Notes: generated by a model not told the origin, from the letters alone. Positions 25,901 to 35,585 are shown, numbered from the stretch's first letter. The stretch: 64,000 bases of DNA from Heterorhizobium halophytocola (GCF_017873095.1 NZ_JAGGJU010000001.1:62001-126000), one strand, 5' to 3'. Program-made: numbers and translations.

Positions 25901-26323
25901 CTACTCCGCCACCATCTCTACCAGTCCGTCGAGCTCCGGCAGCAGCACGACGCTTTCCTGCTCGTTCGGATCGGTGCGGGCGATGATCGCGGTGGCGGGC
26001 GTTGCAGACAGGTTGGCCGGCAGATGCGGCACGCCGGCCGGGATATACATCATCTCGCCGGCATGCAGGACGACGTGATGCTCCAGCCGGTCGCCGTACC
26101 AGGTATGGGCGGATCCCGAGAGCATGTAGATCGCGGTCTCGTGGGTCTCGTGAAGGTGCGCCCGTGCCCGGATGCCCGGCGGCATGGTCAGCACATGCAG
26201 GCAGATATCCGTGGCCCCGACGCTTTCGGCCGAAATGCCTTCGAAATAGTTGAGCCCCTGCTTGCCGGCATAGCTGTGGCCGGGCTTGACGATGCGGCAG
26301 GTGGGGATTGATGCCAGGGTCAT
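25901..26323 (-). CDS. Cupin-domain protein
   Basis: 140 residues with one cupin barrel: PGIRARAHLHETHETAIYMLSGSAHTWYGD (H-x-H-x4-E-x6-G like motif 1) and GEMMYIPAGVPHLPAN (motif 2, with H). A bound metal ion is likely. Function could be enzymatic or sensory. It is transcribed away from the ABC transporter operon, with 124 bases between their starts; the gap probably holds both promoters. Many pyrimidine-catabolic loci contain small cupins, but a specific role cannot be assigned. Confidence 0.82.
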   Translation of the reverse strand: MTLASIPTCRIVKPGHSYAGKQGLNYFEGISAESVGATDICLHVLTMPPGIRARAHLHETHETAIYMLSGSAHTWYGDRLEHHVVLHAGEMMYIPAGVPHLPANLSATPATAIIARTDPNEQESVVLLPELDGLVEMVAE

Positions 26324-26447
26324 GCGAGCACTCCTTTAAAAAGGGACGGATCCGTGCATTCCTTGACGCGCCGGCTCTGGCCGGTGCCACCAGTCTACCA
26401 GCAAATGCGGCACCCAGTCGCCAGAGAAAACCGATCGGTCCGACGCC

Positions 26448-27239
26448 ATGACAGCAGCTCCCTTTTCCGTCGTCTCGGCGAAGAACCTCAGCCTCACCTT
26501 CGACACCAATGACGGTCCGGTGCACGCCCTGTCGAATGTCGATCTGGAGGTCAAGAAGGGCGACTTCATCTCCTTCATCGGCCCCTCCGGCTGCGGCAAG
26601 ACCACCTTTCTGCGGGTCATCGCCGATCTTGAAAAGCACACGAGCGGCGAGATCGCCGTCAACGGCACGACGCCGGACAAGGCCAGGCAGGACCGGTCCT
26701 ATGGCTATGTCTTCCAGGCCGCCGCCCTCTATCCCTGGCGCACGATCGAGAAGAACATCGCCCTGCCGCTGGAGATCATGGGGTATTCGAAGGCCGAACA
26801 GCGGCAGCGCATCGACCGCACGCTCGACCTCGTCAACCTTGCCGGCTTCGGCAAGAAATATCCCTGGCAGCTGTCGGGCGGCATGCAGCAGCGCGCCTCG
26901 ATCGCCCGGGCGCTCGCCTTCGACGCCGACCTGCTTCTGATGGACGAACCCTTCGGCGCGCTCGACGAGATCGTCCGCGACCACCTCAATGAACAGCTGC
27001 TGAAGCTCTGGGCGGCGACCAACAAGACGATCTGCTTCGTCACCCATTCGATCCCCGAGGCGGTCTATCTGTCGACCCGGATCGTGGTGATGAGCCCCCG
27101 CCCCGGGCGGGTCACCGACGTGATCGAGAGCCCGCTGCCGCGGGACCGGCCGCTGGAAATCCGCGAGACCCCCGAATTCCTCGAAATCGCCCACCGCGTC
27201 CGCGAGGGGCTGAAGGCGGGGCACAGTTATGATGAGTAG
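26448..27239 (+). CDS. ABC transporter ATP-binding protein (pyrimidine/nitrate-taurine type)
   Basis: 263 residues. Walker A GPSGCGKTT near 45, Q-loop YVFQAA, signature LSGGMQQRASIARAL, Walker B LLLMDEPFGALDE. The family is that of SsuB/TauB/ThiZ-like importers. First gene of an importer whose permeases and binding protein follow, though a BIME-like element separates it from the first permease. The substrate is presumably a pyrimidine or a related compound, because the whole set lies in the pyrimidine-degradation region. Confidence 0.9.
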   Translation: MTAAPFSVVSAKNLSLTFDTNDGPVHALSNVDLEVKKGDFISFIGPSGCGKTTFLRVIADLEKHTSGEIAVNGTTPDKARQDRSYGYVFQAAALYPWRTIEKNIALPLEIMGYSKAEQRQRIDRTLDLVNLAGFGKKYPWQLSGGMQQRASIARALAFDADLLLMDEPFGALDEIVRDHLNEQLLKLWAATNKTICFVTHSIPEAVYLSTRIVVMSPRPGRVTDVIESPLPRDRPLEIRETPEFLEIAHRVREGLKAGHSYDE

Positions 27240-27300
27240 GATTGCGACTAATAAGACGAAAGAGATGCGGTCATCCATGTTGCGGGGTGCCCGGAGTATT

Positions 27301-27516
27301 ACCCCCCTCTGTCACTTCGTGACATCTCCCCCTCAAGGGGGGAGATCGAACCGCGCTGAACTCGCCCGGGTCGAAACACCGACCTATCTCCCGGAGCAAA
27401 CCTGGCGGCAATTCGACGTCGGCATCCCAGAACCCGGCGCCGAACTGGATCGGCCATCTCACACCTTGCCGATCTCCCCCCTTGAGGGGGAGATGCCCGG
27501 CAGGGCAGAGGGAGGT
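27301..27516. repeat. BIME-like element B (two inverted palindromic units)
   Basis: Units at 27301-27348 (minus orientation) and 27470-27516 (plus). Each has the long palindrome CTCCCCC-TCAA-GGGGGGAG; the small stems differ: GTCAC-GAA-GTGAC in the left unit, GCCC-GGCA-GGGC in the right unit. The element lies in the 336-base gap between the ATPase gene and the first permease gene, that is, inside one operon. No other gene is seen in this gap. Confidence 0.85.
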
Positions 27517-27575
27517 GAGAGCCAGGCGCCTATTCCACCAACGGGATTCCTCCCCACCTCCCCGGAGGTCCGCCG

Positions 27576-28463
27576 ATGAGCGCCCTCTCCTTGCGCGACA
27601 GGATCGTCCCCGTCCTTGCCATCATCGCCGGCATCATCGTTTTCTGGTATGTCGCAGCGGTGGTGATGAATGCGCCGGTGCAGCGGGATATGGACAAGCG
27701 CGGCAAGGTCGACTCCGGCTGGAGCATCGCCTTTGTCGAGCGGACCATGGCGCAGGCCAAGCCGACGCTGCCGGCGCCGCATCAAGTGGCCGTCGCCTTT
27801 ATCGAGAACACCTTCCTGCGCAAGATCACTTCCTCGCGCTCGCTCGTCTACAATGGCTGGGTGACGCTCTCCTCGACCATGGCGGGCTTTGCGCTCGGCA
27901 CCGTGCTCGGCATCCTGATCGCGGTCGGCATCGTCCACGTGATCTCGCTGGAGCGCAGCCTGATGCCGTGGATCATCGCCTCGCAGACCGTGCCGGTGCT
28001 GGCAATCGCGCCGATGGTCATCGTCGTGCTCGGCTCGATCGGCGTGACCGGGCTGATCCCGAAGGCGCTGATCTCGACCTATCTGTCCTTCTTCCCCGTC
28101 ACCGTCGGCATGGTGAAAGGTCTGCGCTCACCGGACGCCATGCATCTCGACCTGATGCGCACCTATAACGCCTCGACCGCGCAGACCTTCTGGAAGCTGA
28201 GGGTGCCGGCCTCCATCCCCTATCTCTTCACCTCGATGAAGGTGGCGATTGCCGCAAGCCTTGTTGGTGCCATCGTTGCCGAGCTTCCGACCGGGGCGGT
28301 CGCCGGGATCGGCGCCAAGCTGCTGGCCGGCGCCTACTATTCGCAGACGATCGACATCTGGGCAGCGCTGATCGCCGGCTCGATCCTTGCCGCCCTGCTG
28401 GTCACCCTGGTCGACATTGCCGCGAGGATCACCACCCGCGCCATGGGCGGGAGACCGGCATGA
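27576..28463 (+). CDS. ABC transporter permease (BPD type), first
   Basis: 295 residues, a binding-protein-dependent permease with about six helices. The EAA-like loop reads MRTYNASTAQTFWKLRVPASIPYLFTSMKVAI (about 188-219), which docks on the ATPase. The family is that of taurine/nitrate/HMP importers. It overlaps the second permease gene by 4 bases (ATGA at 28460-28463), so the two permeases are coupled and probably form a heterodimer. Confidence 0.9.
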   Translation: MSALSLRDRIVPVLAIIAGIIVFWYVAAVVMNAPVQRDMDKRGKVDSGWSIAFVERTMAQAKPTLPAPHQVAVAFIENTFLRKITSSRSLVYNGWVTLSSTMAGFALGTVLGILIAVGIVHVISLERSLMPWIIASQTVPVLAIAPMVIVVLGSIGVTGLIPKALISTYLSFFPVTVGMVKGLRSPDAMHLDLMRTYNASTAQTFWKLRVPASIPYLFTSMKVAIAASLVGAIVAELPTGAVAGIGAKLLAGAYYSQTIDIWAALIAGSILAALLVTLVDIAARITTRAMGGRPA

Positions 28464-29602
28464 CGACATCCTCGACCATCACCCGCATCAGGGACAACTG
28501 GCAGGTCATCGCCGCCCTGCTGCTGGTGCTGGCGGCCGCCGCCCGCCCGCTCACCTCCACCGCCGCGAATGGCAGCGGCGTCTCGCTGCTGGTGTCGGCT
28601 CTCTTGATCCTGACCGGCCTCGGCGCCGTCATCACCCGCAAGCGGGCCGCGCATCGGCTGAGCGCGACCGTGCTTTTCCTCGGCGCGCATCTGGCCGCCT
28701 GGCTGCTGCTGGAGAGCCTTTCCGGCAATGAAGGCCAGATGCGCCAGGCCTTCTTCCTGCTGATCGCCGCTGCCTGGCTCTGCGGCTGGGCCTGCGTCAG
28801 CGTGCTCTCCGGCCTGACGCCTGCCGACCGTCATGCGAGGGCGGGCCTGCGCCTGCTGATCCCGGCCATTTTCGGCGCCTGGATCCTGATCCTCTGGGAG
28901 GCGTTGACCCGCGGTTTCGGCGTGCCCTTCATCCTTCTGCCGCCGCCCTCGGCAATCGGCGCACGCTTTATCCATTCGCTGCCGATCCTTGGCGCGGACG
29001 TTCGCCAGACCGTCTTCAAGGCGGTGCTGGCAGGCTACATCGTCGGCTGCGGCGCCGGTTTTGTCGTCGCGATCCTCGCCGACCGGATCGACTTCCTGCG
29101 CCGCGGCCTGCTGCCGATCGGCAATCTGGTCTCGGCCTTGCCGATCATCGGGGTCGCGCCGATCATGGTGATGTGGTTCGGCTTCGACTGGCAGTCGAAG
29201 GCCGCCGTCGTCATCATCATGACCTTCTTTCCGATGCTGGTGAACACGGTGGCGGGCCTTGGCGCCGCCGGCCACATGGAGCGCGACCTGATGCATACCT
29301 ATGCCTCGGACTATCGCCAGACGCTGGTCAAGCTGCGGCTGCCCGCCGCCATGCCCTTCATCTTCAATGCGCTGAAGATCAACTCGACCCTGGCGCTGAT
29401 CGGTGCCATCGTCGCGGAATTCTTCGGCACGCCGATCGTCGGCATGGGCTTTCGCATCTCCACCGAGATCGGCCGGCTGAACGTCGACATGGTCTGGGCC
29501 GAAATCGCCGTTGCGGCGCTCTGCGGTTCGGTCTTTTATGGGCTCATCGCGCTCGCCGAGCGGACGGTGACATTCTGGCATCCGTCTGTCCGTGGTGGAT
29601 AG
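28460..29602 (+). CDS. ABC transporter permease, second (long)
   Basis: 380 residues, longer than the first because of an extra N-terminal block of about four helices (residues 10-120); the C-terminal half is the classic permease with EAA loop TYASDYRQTLVKLRLPAAMPFIFNALKI near 275. Its start overlaps the previous gene (ATGA). Heterodimer partner of the upstream permease. The extra helices are unusual for this family but seem in frame and intact. Confidence 0.88.
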   Translation: MTTSSTITRIRDNWQVIAALLLVLAAAARPLTSTAANGSGVSLLVSALLILTGLGAVITRKRAAHRLSATVLFLGAHLAAWLLLESLSGNEGQMRQAFFLLIAAAWLCGWACVSVLSGLTPADRHARAGLRLLIPAIFGAWILILWEALTRGFGVPFILLPPPSAIGARFIHSLPILGADVRQTVFKAVLAGYIVGCGAGFVVAILADRIDFLRRGLLPIGNLVSALPIIGVAPIMVMWFGFDWQSKAAVVIIMTFFPMLVNTVAGLGAAGHMERDLMHTYASDYRQTLVKLRLPAAMPFIFNALKINSTLALIGAIVAEFFGTPIVGMGFRISTEIGRLNVDMVWAEIAVAALCGSVFYGLIALAERTVTFWHPSVRGG

Positions 29603-29671
29603 GCGCATAAAAATCCGGGCCGGCAACGACCGGGCCGGGTCGAACCTCAGAGGGAAAAGGGAACCAACGAC

Positions 29672-30643
29672 ATGAAGAAACTCATGCTTTCACTGATGGC
29701 CGGTGCTTTCAGCCTGGCGGCTGCGCAGGCGATGGCGGCCGACGCGCTGACGCTGCAGCTGAAATGGGTCGCGCAGAGCCAGTTCGCCGGCTATTTTGTC
29801 GCCAAGGACAAGGGCTTTTACGACGACGAGGGCCTCGACGTCACGATCAAGCCCGGCGGCCCCGACATCGCCCCGGAACAGGTGATCGCCGGCGGCGGCG
29901 CCGACGTGATCGTCGACTGGATGGGCGGCGCGCTGGTTGCCCGCGAAAAGGGCGTTCCGCTGGTCAACATCGCCCAGCCCTACCAGAAGGCGGGCATGGA
30001 AATGGTCTGCCCGGCCGATGGTCCGATCAAGACCGAAGCCGACTTCAAGGGCCATACGCTCGGCGTCTGGTTCTACGGCAACGAATATCCGTTCTTCGCC
30101 TGGATGAACAAGCTCGGGCTGTCGACCGAAGGCGGCGCCGATGGCGTGACCGTGCTGAAACAGTCCTTCGACGTGCAGCCGCTGATCCAGAAGCAGGCCG
30201 ACTGCATCTCGGTGATGACCTATAACGAATACTGGCAGCTGATCGATGCCGGCTACAAGCCGGAAGACCTGACCGTGTTCAACTATTCCGACATGGGCAA
30301 CGACCTGCTGGAAGACGGCCTCTACGCGCTGGAAGACAAGCTGAAGGATCCGAAGTTCAAGGAGGACATGGTCAAGTTCGTCCGCGCCTCGATGAAGGGC
30401 TGGAAATATGCCATGGAGAACCCGGATGAAGCCGCCGAGATCGTCATGGACAATGGCGGCCAGGACGAGAACCACCAGAAGCGGATGATGGGCGAAGTCG
30501 CCAAGCTGATCGGCGACGGCTCCGGCGTGCTCAAGGAAGATGTCTATGAGCGGACCGCCAAGGCCCTGCTCGACCAGAAGATCATCGAGAAGCAGCCGGA
30601 AGGCGCCTGGACCCACGACGTCACCGACGAAGCACTCAAGTAA
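29672..30643 (+). CDS. ABC substrate-binding protein (NMT1/ThiY-like)
   Basis: 323 residues with a signal peptide (MKKLMLSLMAGAFSLAAAQAMA) and the NMT1/ThiY-like fold: TLQLKWVAQSQFAGYFVAKDKGFYDDEGLDVTIKPGG, then GADVIVDWMGGALVAREKGVPLVNIAQ. ThiY-like proteins bind pyrimidine-type ligands (HMP precursors), which supports a pyrimidine ligand here. Last gene of the importer; strong Shine-Dalgarno (GAGGGAAAAGGGAA) suggests high expression, as is common for binding proteins. A rho-independent terminator follows 30 bases after the stop. Confidence 0.92.
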   Translation: MKKLMLSLMAGAFSLAAAQAMAADALTLQLKWVAQSQFAGYFVAKDKGFYDDEGLDVTIKPGGPDIAPEQVIAGGGADVIVDWMGGALVAREKGVPLVNIAQPYQKAGMEMVCPADGPIKTEADFKGHTLGVWFYGNEYPFFAWMNKLGLSTEGGADGVTVLKQSFDVQPLIQKQADCISVMTYNEYWQLIDAGYKPEDLTVFNYSDMGNDLLEDGLYALEDKLKDPKFKEDMVKFVRASMKGWKYAMENPDEAAEIVMDNGGQDENHQKRMMGEVAKLIGDGSGVLKEDVYERTAKALLDQKIIEKQPEGAWTHDVTDEALK

Positions 30644-30672
30644 CGTTATATACTATAATTAGATTGATCCTA

Positions 30673-30700
30673 TACACGGGCTCAGGCCCGTGTATTTTGT
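30673..30700 (+). terminator. Rho-independent terminator of the ABC importer operon
   Basis: TACACGGGC-TCAG-GCCCGTGTA forms a 9-bp stem with a 4-base loop, followed by TTTTGTT, 30 bases after the binding-protein stop. Confidence 0.85.
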
Positions 30701-30755
30701 TGGGCAGGCACAGTGCAGATGCGGCCAGAATGGGGCATCGACTGTTGTAGAATTA

Positions 30756-30797
30756 CACGGCTGCAACTATAACAGCCGTGGCGGGATTTTTTTGCCC
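30756..30797 (+). promoter_or_regulatory. Hairpin followed by a T-run, possible small RNA end or attenuator
   Basis: CACGGCTG-N9-CAGCCGTG is a perfect 8-bp stem, followed by GCGGGA and seven Ts, then GCCCC that could pair with GCGGG. It lies in the 328-base gap between the importer terminator and the RND adaptor gene, about 175 bases upstream of the adaptor. Either the end of a short transcript starting after 30700 or an attenuator in the RND leader; no gene frame is visible in this gap. Confidence 0.4.
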
Positions 30798-30971
30798 CGA
30801 TCAGACTTGTACGGCGCAAAATCCTTCCCACGTTGACGGGCGCCCGATGCGAAGACGCCCGCTTGAGGAACGATCCGAGCACAGGGATGGCTGCCGGGAG
30901 GTTTACCCCGGAATTTGACGGCTCAATGACGGGGCCGAATTTGCTATTGCTGATTGTTGAAATCGGATCGG

Positions 30972-32186
30972 ATGACCTGGATTATGTTTCGCAAGACGAC
31001 CCATATTGCCCTTCTCCTCGCCTGCACGGCGCTTGCCGCACCCGCTGGCGCCCTGGCGGAAAGCACGCCTGACACCGCCGGACAGTCCAAGGCATCCGAC
31101 AATCTGCCGGCGATCGTCGTCACCAAGGCGGCGCAGCGCCACCTGGTCGACCGCGTGGTCGCCACCGGCTCGATCAAGCCGGTGCAGGAGGTCTATATCC
31201 AGCCGCTGGTCGAGGGCATGTCGATCAAGTCGCTCAACGCCGATACCGGCGATGTGGTCGAGGCCAATCAGGTGCTCGCCCGCCTCAACGATGACAGCCT
31301 GACCCTGCAGAAGAGCCAGTATGCCGCCAACCGTGCCAAGGCAGAGGCAGCACTCGCCCAGTCGGAAGCGCAGATGGCCGACGCCAAGGCCGCCGCCAAC
31401 GAGGCCGACCGGCAGTATGACCGCGCCCAGCGGCTCGGCAAGAACGGCACCATGTCGACCTCGCAGGTCGAGCAGGCCGAGACCAGCGCCGCCAGCGCCA
31501 AGGCCCAGCTCAACAGCGCCGAAAAGGCGATTGCCGTTTCCAAGGCCGACATCAAGGTAATCGACGCACAGGTCGCGGATATCGACCTGCAACTGGCGCG
31601 CACCGATGTGCGCACGCCGTTTGCCGGCACCGTCTCGGCCCGCGACGCCAAGGTCGGCGCGATCGCCTCCGGCTCGGGCACGCCGATGTTCACCGTCATC
31701 CGCGACGGTCAGATCGAGCTGGTGGCCGACGTGCCGGAAACCGATATCCTGAAGGTCAAGGTCGGACAGAAGGTCACGATTTCGGTGGCGGGCGGCGCGG
31801 AAAACCTGACGGGCTCGGTGCGGATCGTCTCGCCGACGGTCGATGCGACGACCAGGCTGGGTGCGATCCATATCAATATCGATGACGACGACCGCGCCCG
31901 TGCCGGCATGTATGCCAGGGCCGAAATCGTCATCAGCGAGGCCGATGCCGTGGCGCTGCCGCTTTCGGCTGTCAACACTGGCGTCGACGGCTCCGTCGTG
32001 CGCAGGGTCGAGGATGGCGTCGTGCACGTTGCCAAGATCGAGACCGGCATCATTGACGACGGCTTTGTCGAGGTAAAATCGGGACTTGCCGAAGGCGACG
32101 AGGTCGTGGCCAAGGCCGGCGCCTTTGTCGGCGAAGGCGACCACATCAGACCCGTAGACCAGCAGCAAACCGCAGCGTCGAACTGA
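30972..32186 (+). CDS. RND efflux periplasmic adaptor (HlyD/MFP family)
   Basis: About 404 residues. A signal-like N-terminus (IALLLACTALAAPAGALA), then the adaptor layout: beta/lipoyl half EVYIQPLVEGMSIKSLNADTGDVVEANQVLARLND, a long coiled-coil hairpin (about 95-170, alanine-rich), second lipoyl half IDLQLARTDVRTPFAGTVSARDAKVGAIAS, and barrel GAIHINIDDDDRARAGMYARAEI. It links the RND pump to an outer-membrane channel. ATGs at 30972 and 30984 are both possible; a TTG at 30954 is less likely. The pump gene starts 17 bases after the stop. No outer-membrane channel gene is nearby. Confidence 0.9.
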   Translation: MTWIMFRKTTHIALLLACTALAAPAGALAESTPDTAGQSKASDNLPAIVVTKAAQRHLVDRVVATGSIKPVQEVYIQPLVEGMSIKSLNADTGDVVEANQVLARLNDDSLTLQKSQYAANRAKAEAALAQSEAQMADAKAAANEADRQYDRAQRLGKNGTMSTSQVEQAETSAASAKAQLNSAEKAIAVSKADIKVIDAQVADIDLQLARTDVRTPFAGTVSARDAKVGAIASGSGTPMFTVIRDGQIELVADVPETDILKVKVGQKVTISVAGGAENLTGSVRIVSPTVDATTRLGAIHINIDDDDRARAGMYARAEIVISEADAVALPLSAVNTGVDGSVVRRVEDGVVHVAKIETGIIDDGFVEVKSGLAEGDEVVAKAGAFVGEGDHIRPVDQQQTAASN

Positions 32187-32202
32187 AGCGAGAGGGTAGT
32201 CC

Positions 32203-35200
32203 ATGAACTTTTCCGCCTGGTCGATCCGCAATCCGGTCGCCCCATTGCTCGCATTCTTCGTGCTGCTGATGCTCGGCATCCAGGCGTTCTACGCCCTGCC
32301 GATCACCAAATTTCCGAATATCGACGTGCCGGTCGTTGCCATCACCGTCACCCAGAGCGGCGCCTCGCCGGCCGAGCTGGAAATGCAGGTGACCAAGGAA
32401 GTCGAAGACGCGGTCGCCTCGATCAGCGGCGTCGACGAGGTCAACTCGACGATCACCGACGGCCAGTCCCAGACCTCCGTCGTCTTCCGCATCGAAAAGC
32501 CCACCAATGAAGCGGTGCAGGACACCAAGGACGCGATCGACAAGATCCGTGGCTCGCTGCCTGCCGATGTCGATGAGCCGATCGTCTCCAAGGTCGATGT
32601 CGAGGGCCAGGCGATCCAGACCTTCGCCGTCTCCTCGCCCAACATGAATCTCGAGGAACTCTCCTGGTTCGTCGACGACACCGTCAAGCGCGCGCTGCAG
32701 GGCGAACCCGGCATCGGCCGGATCGATCGCTATGGCGGGGCCGACCGCGAGGTCCGCGTCTCGCTCAACCCCGACCGGCTGAACGCCTACGGGATCACCG
32801 CAGCCGACGTGAACAGCCAGTTGCGCGGCGTCAATGTCGATCTCGGTTCGGGCCGTGGCCAGGTGGCCGGCAATGAACAGGCGATCCGCACGCTGGGCGA
32901 TGCCCGCGATGTCGGCGATCTCGCCAACACCACGATTTCGCTGTCGAATGGCCGCTTCGTCAAGCTGTCCGACCTCGGCACGATCAAGGACACCTACGAG
33001 GAGCAGAAATCCTTCTCGCGGTTCAACGGCAATCCGACCGTCACCTTCGCCGTGTTCCGCGCCAAGGGTGCCAGCGAAGTCTCAGTGTCGGAAACCGTGG
33101 CGAACAGCCTTGCCGAGGTGCGCAAGAACAATCCGAACGTCAAGATCGAGATGGTGGACGACAGCGTCTACTTCACCTACGGCAATTATGAAGCGGCCCT
33201 GCACACGCTGATGGAAGGCGCGCTGCTCGCCGTCATCGTGGTCTTCCTTTTCCTGCACAACTGGCGCGCGACGCTGATTGCCGCCGTCGCCCTGCCGCTG
33301 TCGGCGATCCCGACCTTCTGGGTCATGGACATGATCGGGTTCTCGCTGAACCTCGTCAGCTTCCTCGCCCTGACGCTCGCGACCGGCATCCTGGTCGACG
33401 ACGCGATCGTCGAGATCGAGAACATTGCCCGGCACATCAAGATGGGCAAGACGCCTTACCGTGCCGCCATCGAGGCGGCCGACGAAATCGGCCTTGCGGT
33501 GATCGCCACCTCGTTCACCATCATCGCCGTCTTCGTGCCGGTGTCGTTCATGCCCGGCATTCCCGGCCAGTACTTCATCCAGTTCGGCCTGACCGTCGCC
33601 TTCTCGGTCTTCTTCTCGCTGGCGGTCGCGCGCCTGATCACGCCGCTGATGGCCGCCTATCTGATGCGGGCCGAAGACGGCATGGAGGATCACCAGGACA
33701 ATGACGGCCGGCTGATGCGGCTCTATACCCGCATCGTCACCGGCACGACGCGCAAATGGTACTGGCGGTATGCCACGCTGGTCGGCGCGATCGGCTTCCT
33801 GATCGCGTCCATTGCCCTGCTCTCGCAGGTGCCCGGCAGCTTCCTGCCGCCGGACGACAGTTCGCGCGTCGTGCTGTCGGTCGAATTGCCGCCGAATGCC
33901 ACGCTCGACGACACCGAGGTGACGACGACGCAGATCTACAACAAGGTCAAGGACATCGACGGCGTCGAAAGTGTCTTCGTGCTCGGCGGCGCCTCGCCCA
34001 AGGGCGACCTGGAGCTGCGCCGCGCGACCGTGCGGCTGATCCTCGAAAATATCGACCATTCGCTGCTCAAGACCCTGGTCAACAAGGGGCTGGGTGGTCT
34101 GCCGGTGATCGGCAGCTACATTCCGAAGGTGCCGGATCACGGCCGCACGCGGCCGCAATGGGATGTGGAGAAGGATGTCTTCGCCGCCCTGCGCGACATT
34201 CCGGACGTCAGAATTTCTAAGCTCAATGACCGGGGCGAGCGCGAACTCACCTATAACTTCCTGTCCAGCAACGAGAACGACCTGAACCAGGCCGTGCGCA
34301 CGCTGGAATCCAATCTGCGGGCCTCCTCGATCCTCGCCAATGTCAGCTCGGAAGGCGCCCTGCCCCGGCCCGAACTGCAGATCCGGCCGCACAAGGACGA
34401 GATCGCCCGGCTCGGCATCACGCCGCAGCAGATCTCGCAGACCGTTCGCGTTGCCACGATCGGCGATATCGACGCGCAATTGGCGAAGATCTCGCTCGAC
34501 GACCGGCAGATCCCGATCCGCGTGCAGCTGTCGCTCGATGCGCGGCGCAATCTGGACTCGATCCGCAACCTGAAACTGACGACCGCGACCGGCAGCACCG
34601 TGCCGCTGTTCTCGGTGGCCGACGTCGATTACTCGGAGGGCCCGAGCTCGATCAAGCGTAACGACCGCAACCGCGTCGTGGCGATCGGCTCCGACGTGCC
34701 GCAGGGCACCGCGCTTGACACGGCATCCGCCGAGTTCAAGCGGATCGTCGACGAAACCAAGCTGCCGCCGACCGTCCGGCTGGCCGAGAGCGGGGACGCC
34801 AAAATTCAGGCCGAGATGGTGCAGAGCTTCGGCAATGCAATGATCCAGGGCCTGGTCCTGGTGCTCGTGGTGCTGATCCTGCTGTTCAAGGACGTCATCC
34901 AGCCCTTCACCATCCTGCTGTCGCTGCCGCTGGCCTTCGGCGGCGTGGCGGTGGCGTTGATCGTGACGCAGAACCCGCTGTCGATGCCGGTGATGATCGG
35001 CATGCTGATGCTGATGGGGATCGTGACGAAGAACGCCATCCTGCTGGTCGACTTTGCCATCGAGATGCGCGCCCAGGGCATGGAACGGGTGCATGCCATG
35101 GTCGAGGCCGGCCGCAAGCGTGCCCGCCCGATCATCATGACCTCGATCGCCATGTCGGCCGGCATGCTGCCGTCGGCGCTCGGCGTCGGCGAAGGCGGCT

Positions 35201-35529
35201 CGTTCCGCGCGCCGATGGCGATTGCCGTGATGGGCGGCATCATCGTCTCGACCGCGCTCAGTCTGCTGGTCGTGCCGTCCTTCTTCCTGATCATGGACGA
35301 TCTGTCCTGGCTGCTCGGCAAGATCTTCAGCCGCCTGGTCGGCAGGAAGGAAGACGAGGACCTGCCGCTGGAACCGGAAGCGCTGTCGAACCTCGCCCGC
35401 ACCAACCGGCAGGAGATCAGCCGCATCGAGGAACGCCTGGCCGCCGTCGAGGACCAGCGCCGCCCGCATCGCGGCTCCAAGGACGGCAGCAGCAATGTCG
35501 TCACCCTGCCGCCCCTGGCGGCGGAGTAA
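32203..35529 (+). CDS. RND efflux pump inner-membrane transporter (AcrB/MdtB type)
   Basis: 1108 residues. First helix WSIRNPVAPLLAFFVLLMLGIQAFYALPITKFPNIDVPVVAITVTQSGASPAELE, porter repeat, the helix block LALTLATGILVDDAIVEIENI near 385-405 (proton-relay Asp pair), and the second half including LMGIVTKNAILLVDFAIEMR near 940. These are HAE1-family signatures; the pump is presumably a trimer in the inner membrane expelling drugs or solvents. The C-terminal tail after about 1035 is long and charged. It forms an operon with the adaptor and is probably repressed by the TetR gene 150 bases downstream. Confidence 0.93.
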   Translation: MNFSAWSIRNPVAPLLAFFVLLMLGIQAFYALPITKFPNIDVPVVAITVTQSGASPAELEMQVTKEVEDAVASISGVDEVNSTITDGQSQTSVVFRIEKPTNEAVQDTKDAIDKIRGSLPADVDEPIVSKVDVEGQAIQTFAVSSPNMNLEELSWFVDDTVKRALQGEPGIGRIDRYGGADREVRVSLNPDRLNAYGITAADVNSQLRGVNVDLGSGRGQVAGNEQAIRTLGDARDVGDLANTTISLSNGRFVKLSDLGTIKDTYEEQKSFSRFNGNPTVTFAVFRAKGASEVSVSETVANSLAEVRKNNPNVKIEMVDDSVYFTYGNYEAALHTLMEGALLAVIVVFLFLHNWRATLIAAVALPLSAIPTFWVMDMIGFSLNLVSFLALTLATGILVDDAIVEIENIARHIKMGKTPYRAAIEAADEIGLAVIATSFTIIAVFVPVSFMPGIPGQYFIQFGLTVAFSVFFSLAVARLITPLMAAYLMRAEDGMEDHQDNDGRLMRLYTRIVTGTTRKWYWRYATLVGAIGFLIASIALLSQVPGSFLPPDDSSRVVLSVELPPNATLDDTEVTTTQIYNKVKDIDGVESVFVLGGASPKGDLELRRATVRLILENIDHSLLKTLVNKGLGGLPVIGSYIPKVPDHGRTRPQWDVEKDVFAALRDIPDVRISKLNDRGERELTYNFLSSNENDLNQAVRTLESNLRASSILANVSSEGALPRPELQIRPHKDEIARLGITPQQISQTVRVATIGDIDAQLAKISLDDRQIPIRVQLSLDARRNLDSIRNLKLTTATGSTVPLFSVADVDYSEGPSSIKRNDRNRVVAIGSDVPQGTALDTASAEFKRIVDETKLPPTVRLAESGDAKIQAEMVQSFGNAMIQGLVLVLVVLILLFKDVIQPFTILLSLPLAFGGVAVALIVTQNPLSMPVMIGMLMLMGIVTKNAILLVDFAIEMRAQGMERVHAMVEAGRKRARPIIMTSIAMSAGMLPSALGVGEGGSFRAPMAIAVMGGIIVSTALSLLVVPSFFLIMDDLSWLLGKIFSRLVGRKEDEDLPLEPEALSNLARTNRQEISRIEERLAAVEDQRRPHRGSKDGSSNVVTLPPLAAE

Positions 35530-35585
35530 GACAGCCACCCCGGTGGGCGCAAGCCGTCAGGCATGCCTGCACTGGACGCATTGAA

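Noticed and set aside
33082..35538. 818-codon minus-strand frame across the RND pump
   Set aside because: Runs antisense to the pump gene and its residue composition is typical of shadow frames (His/Gln/Arg/Asp-rich).
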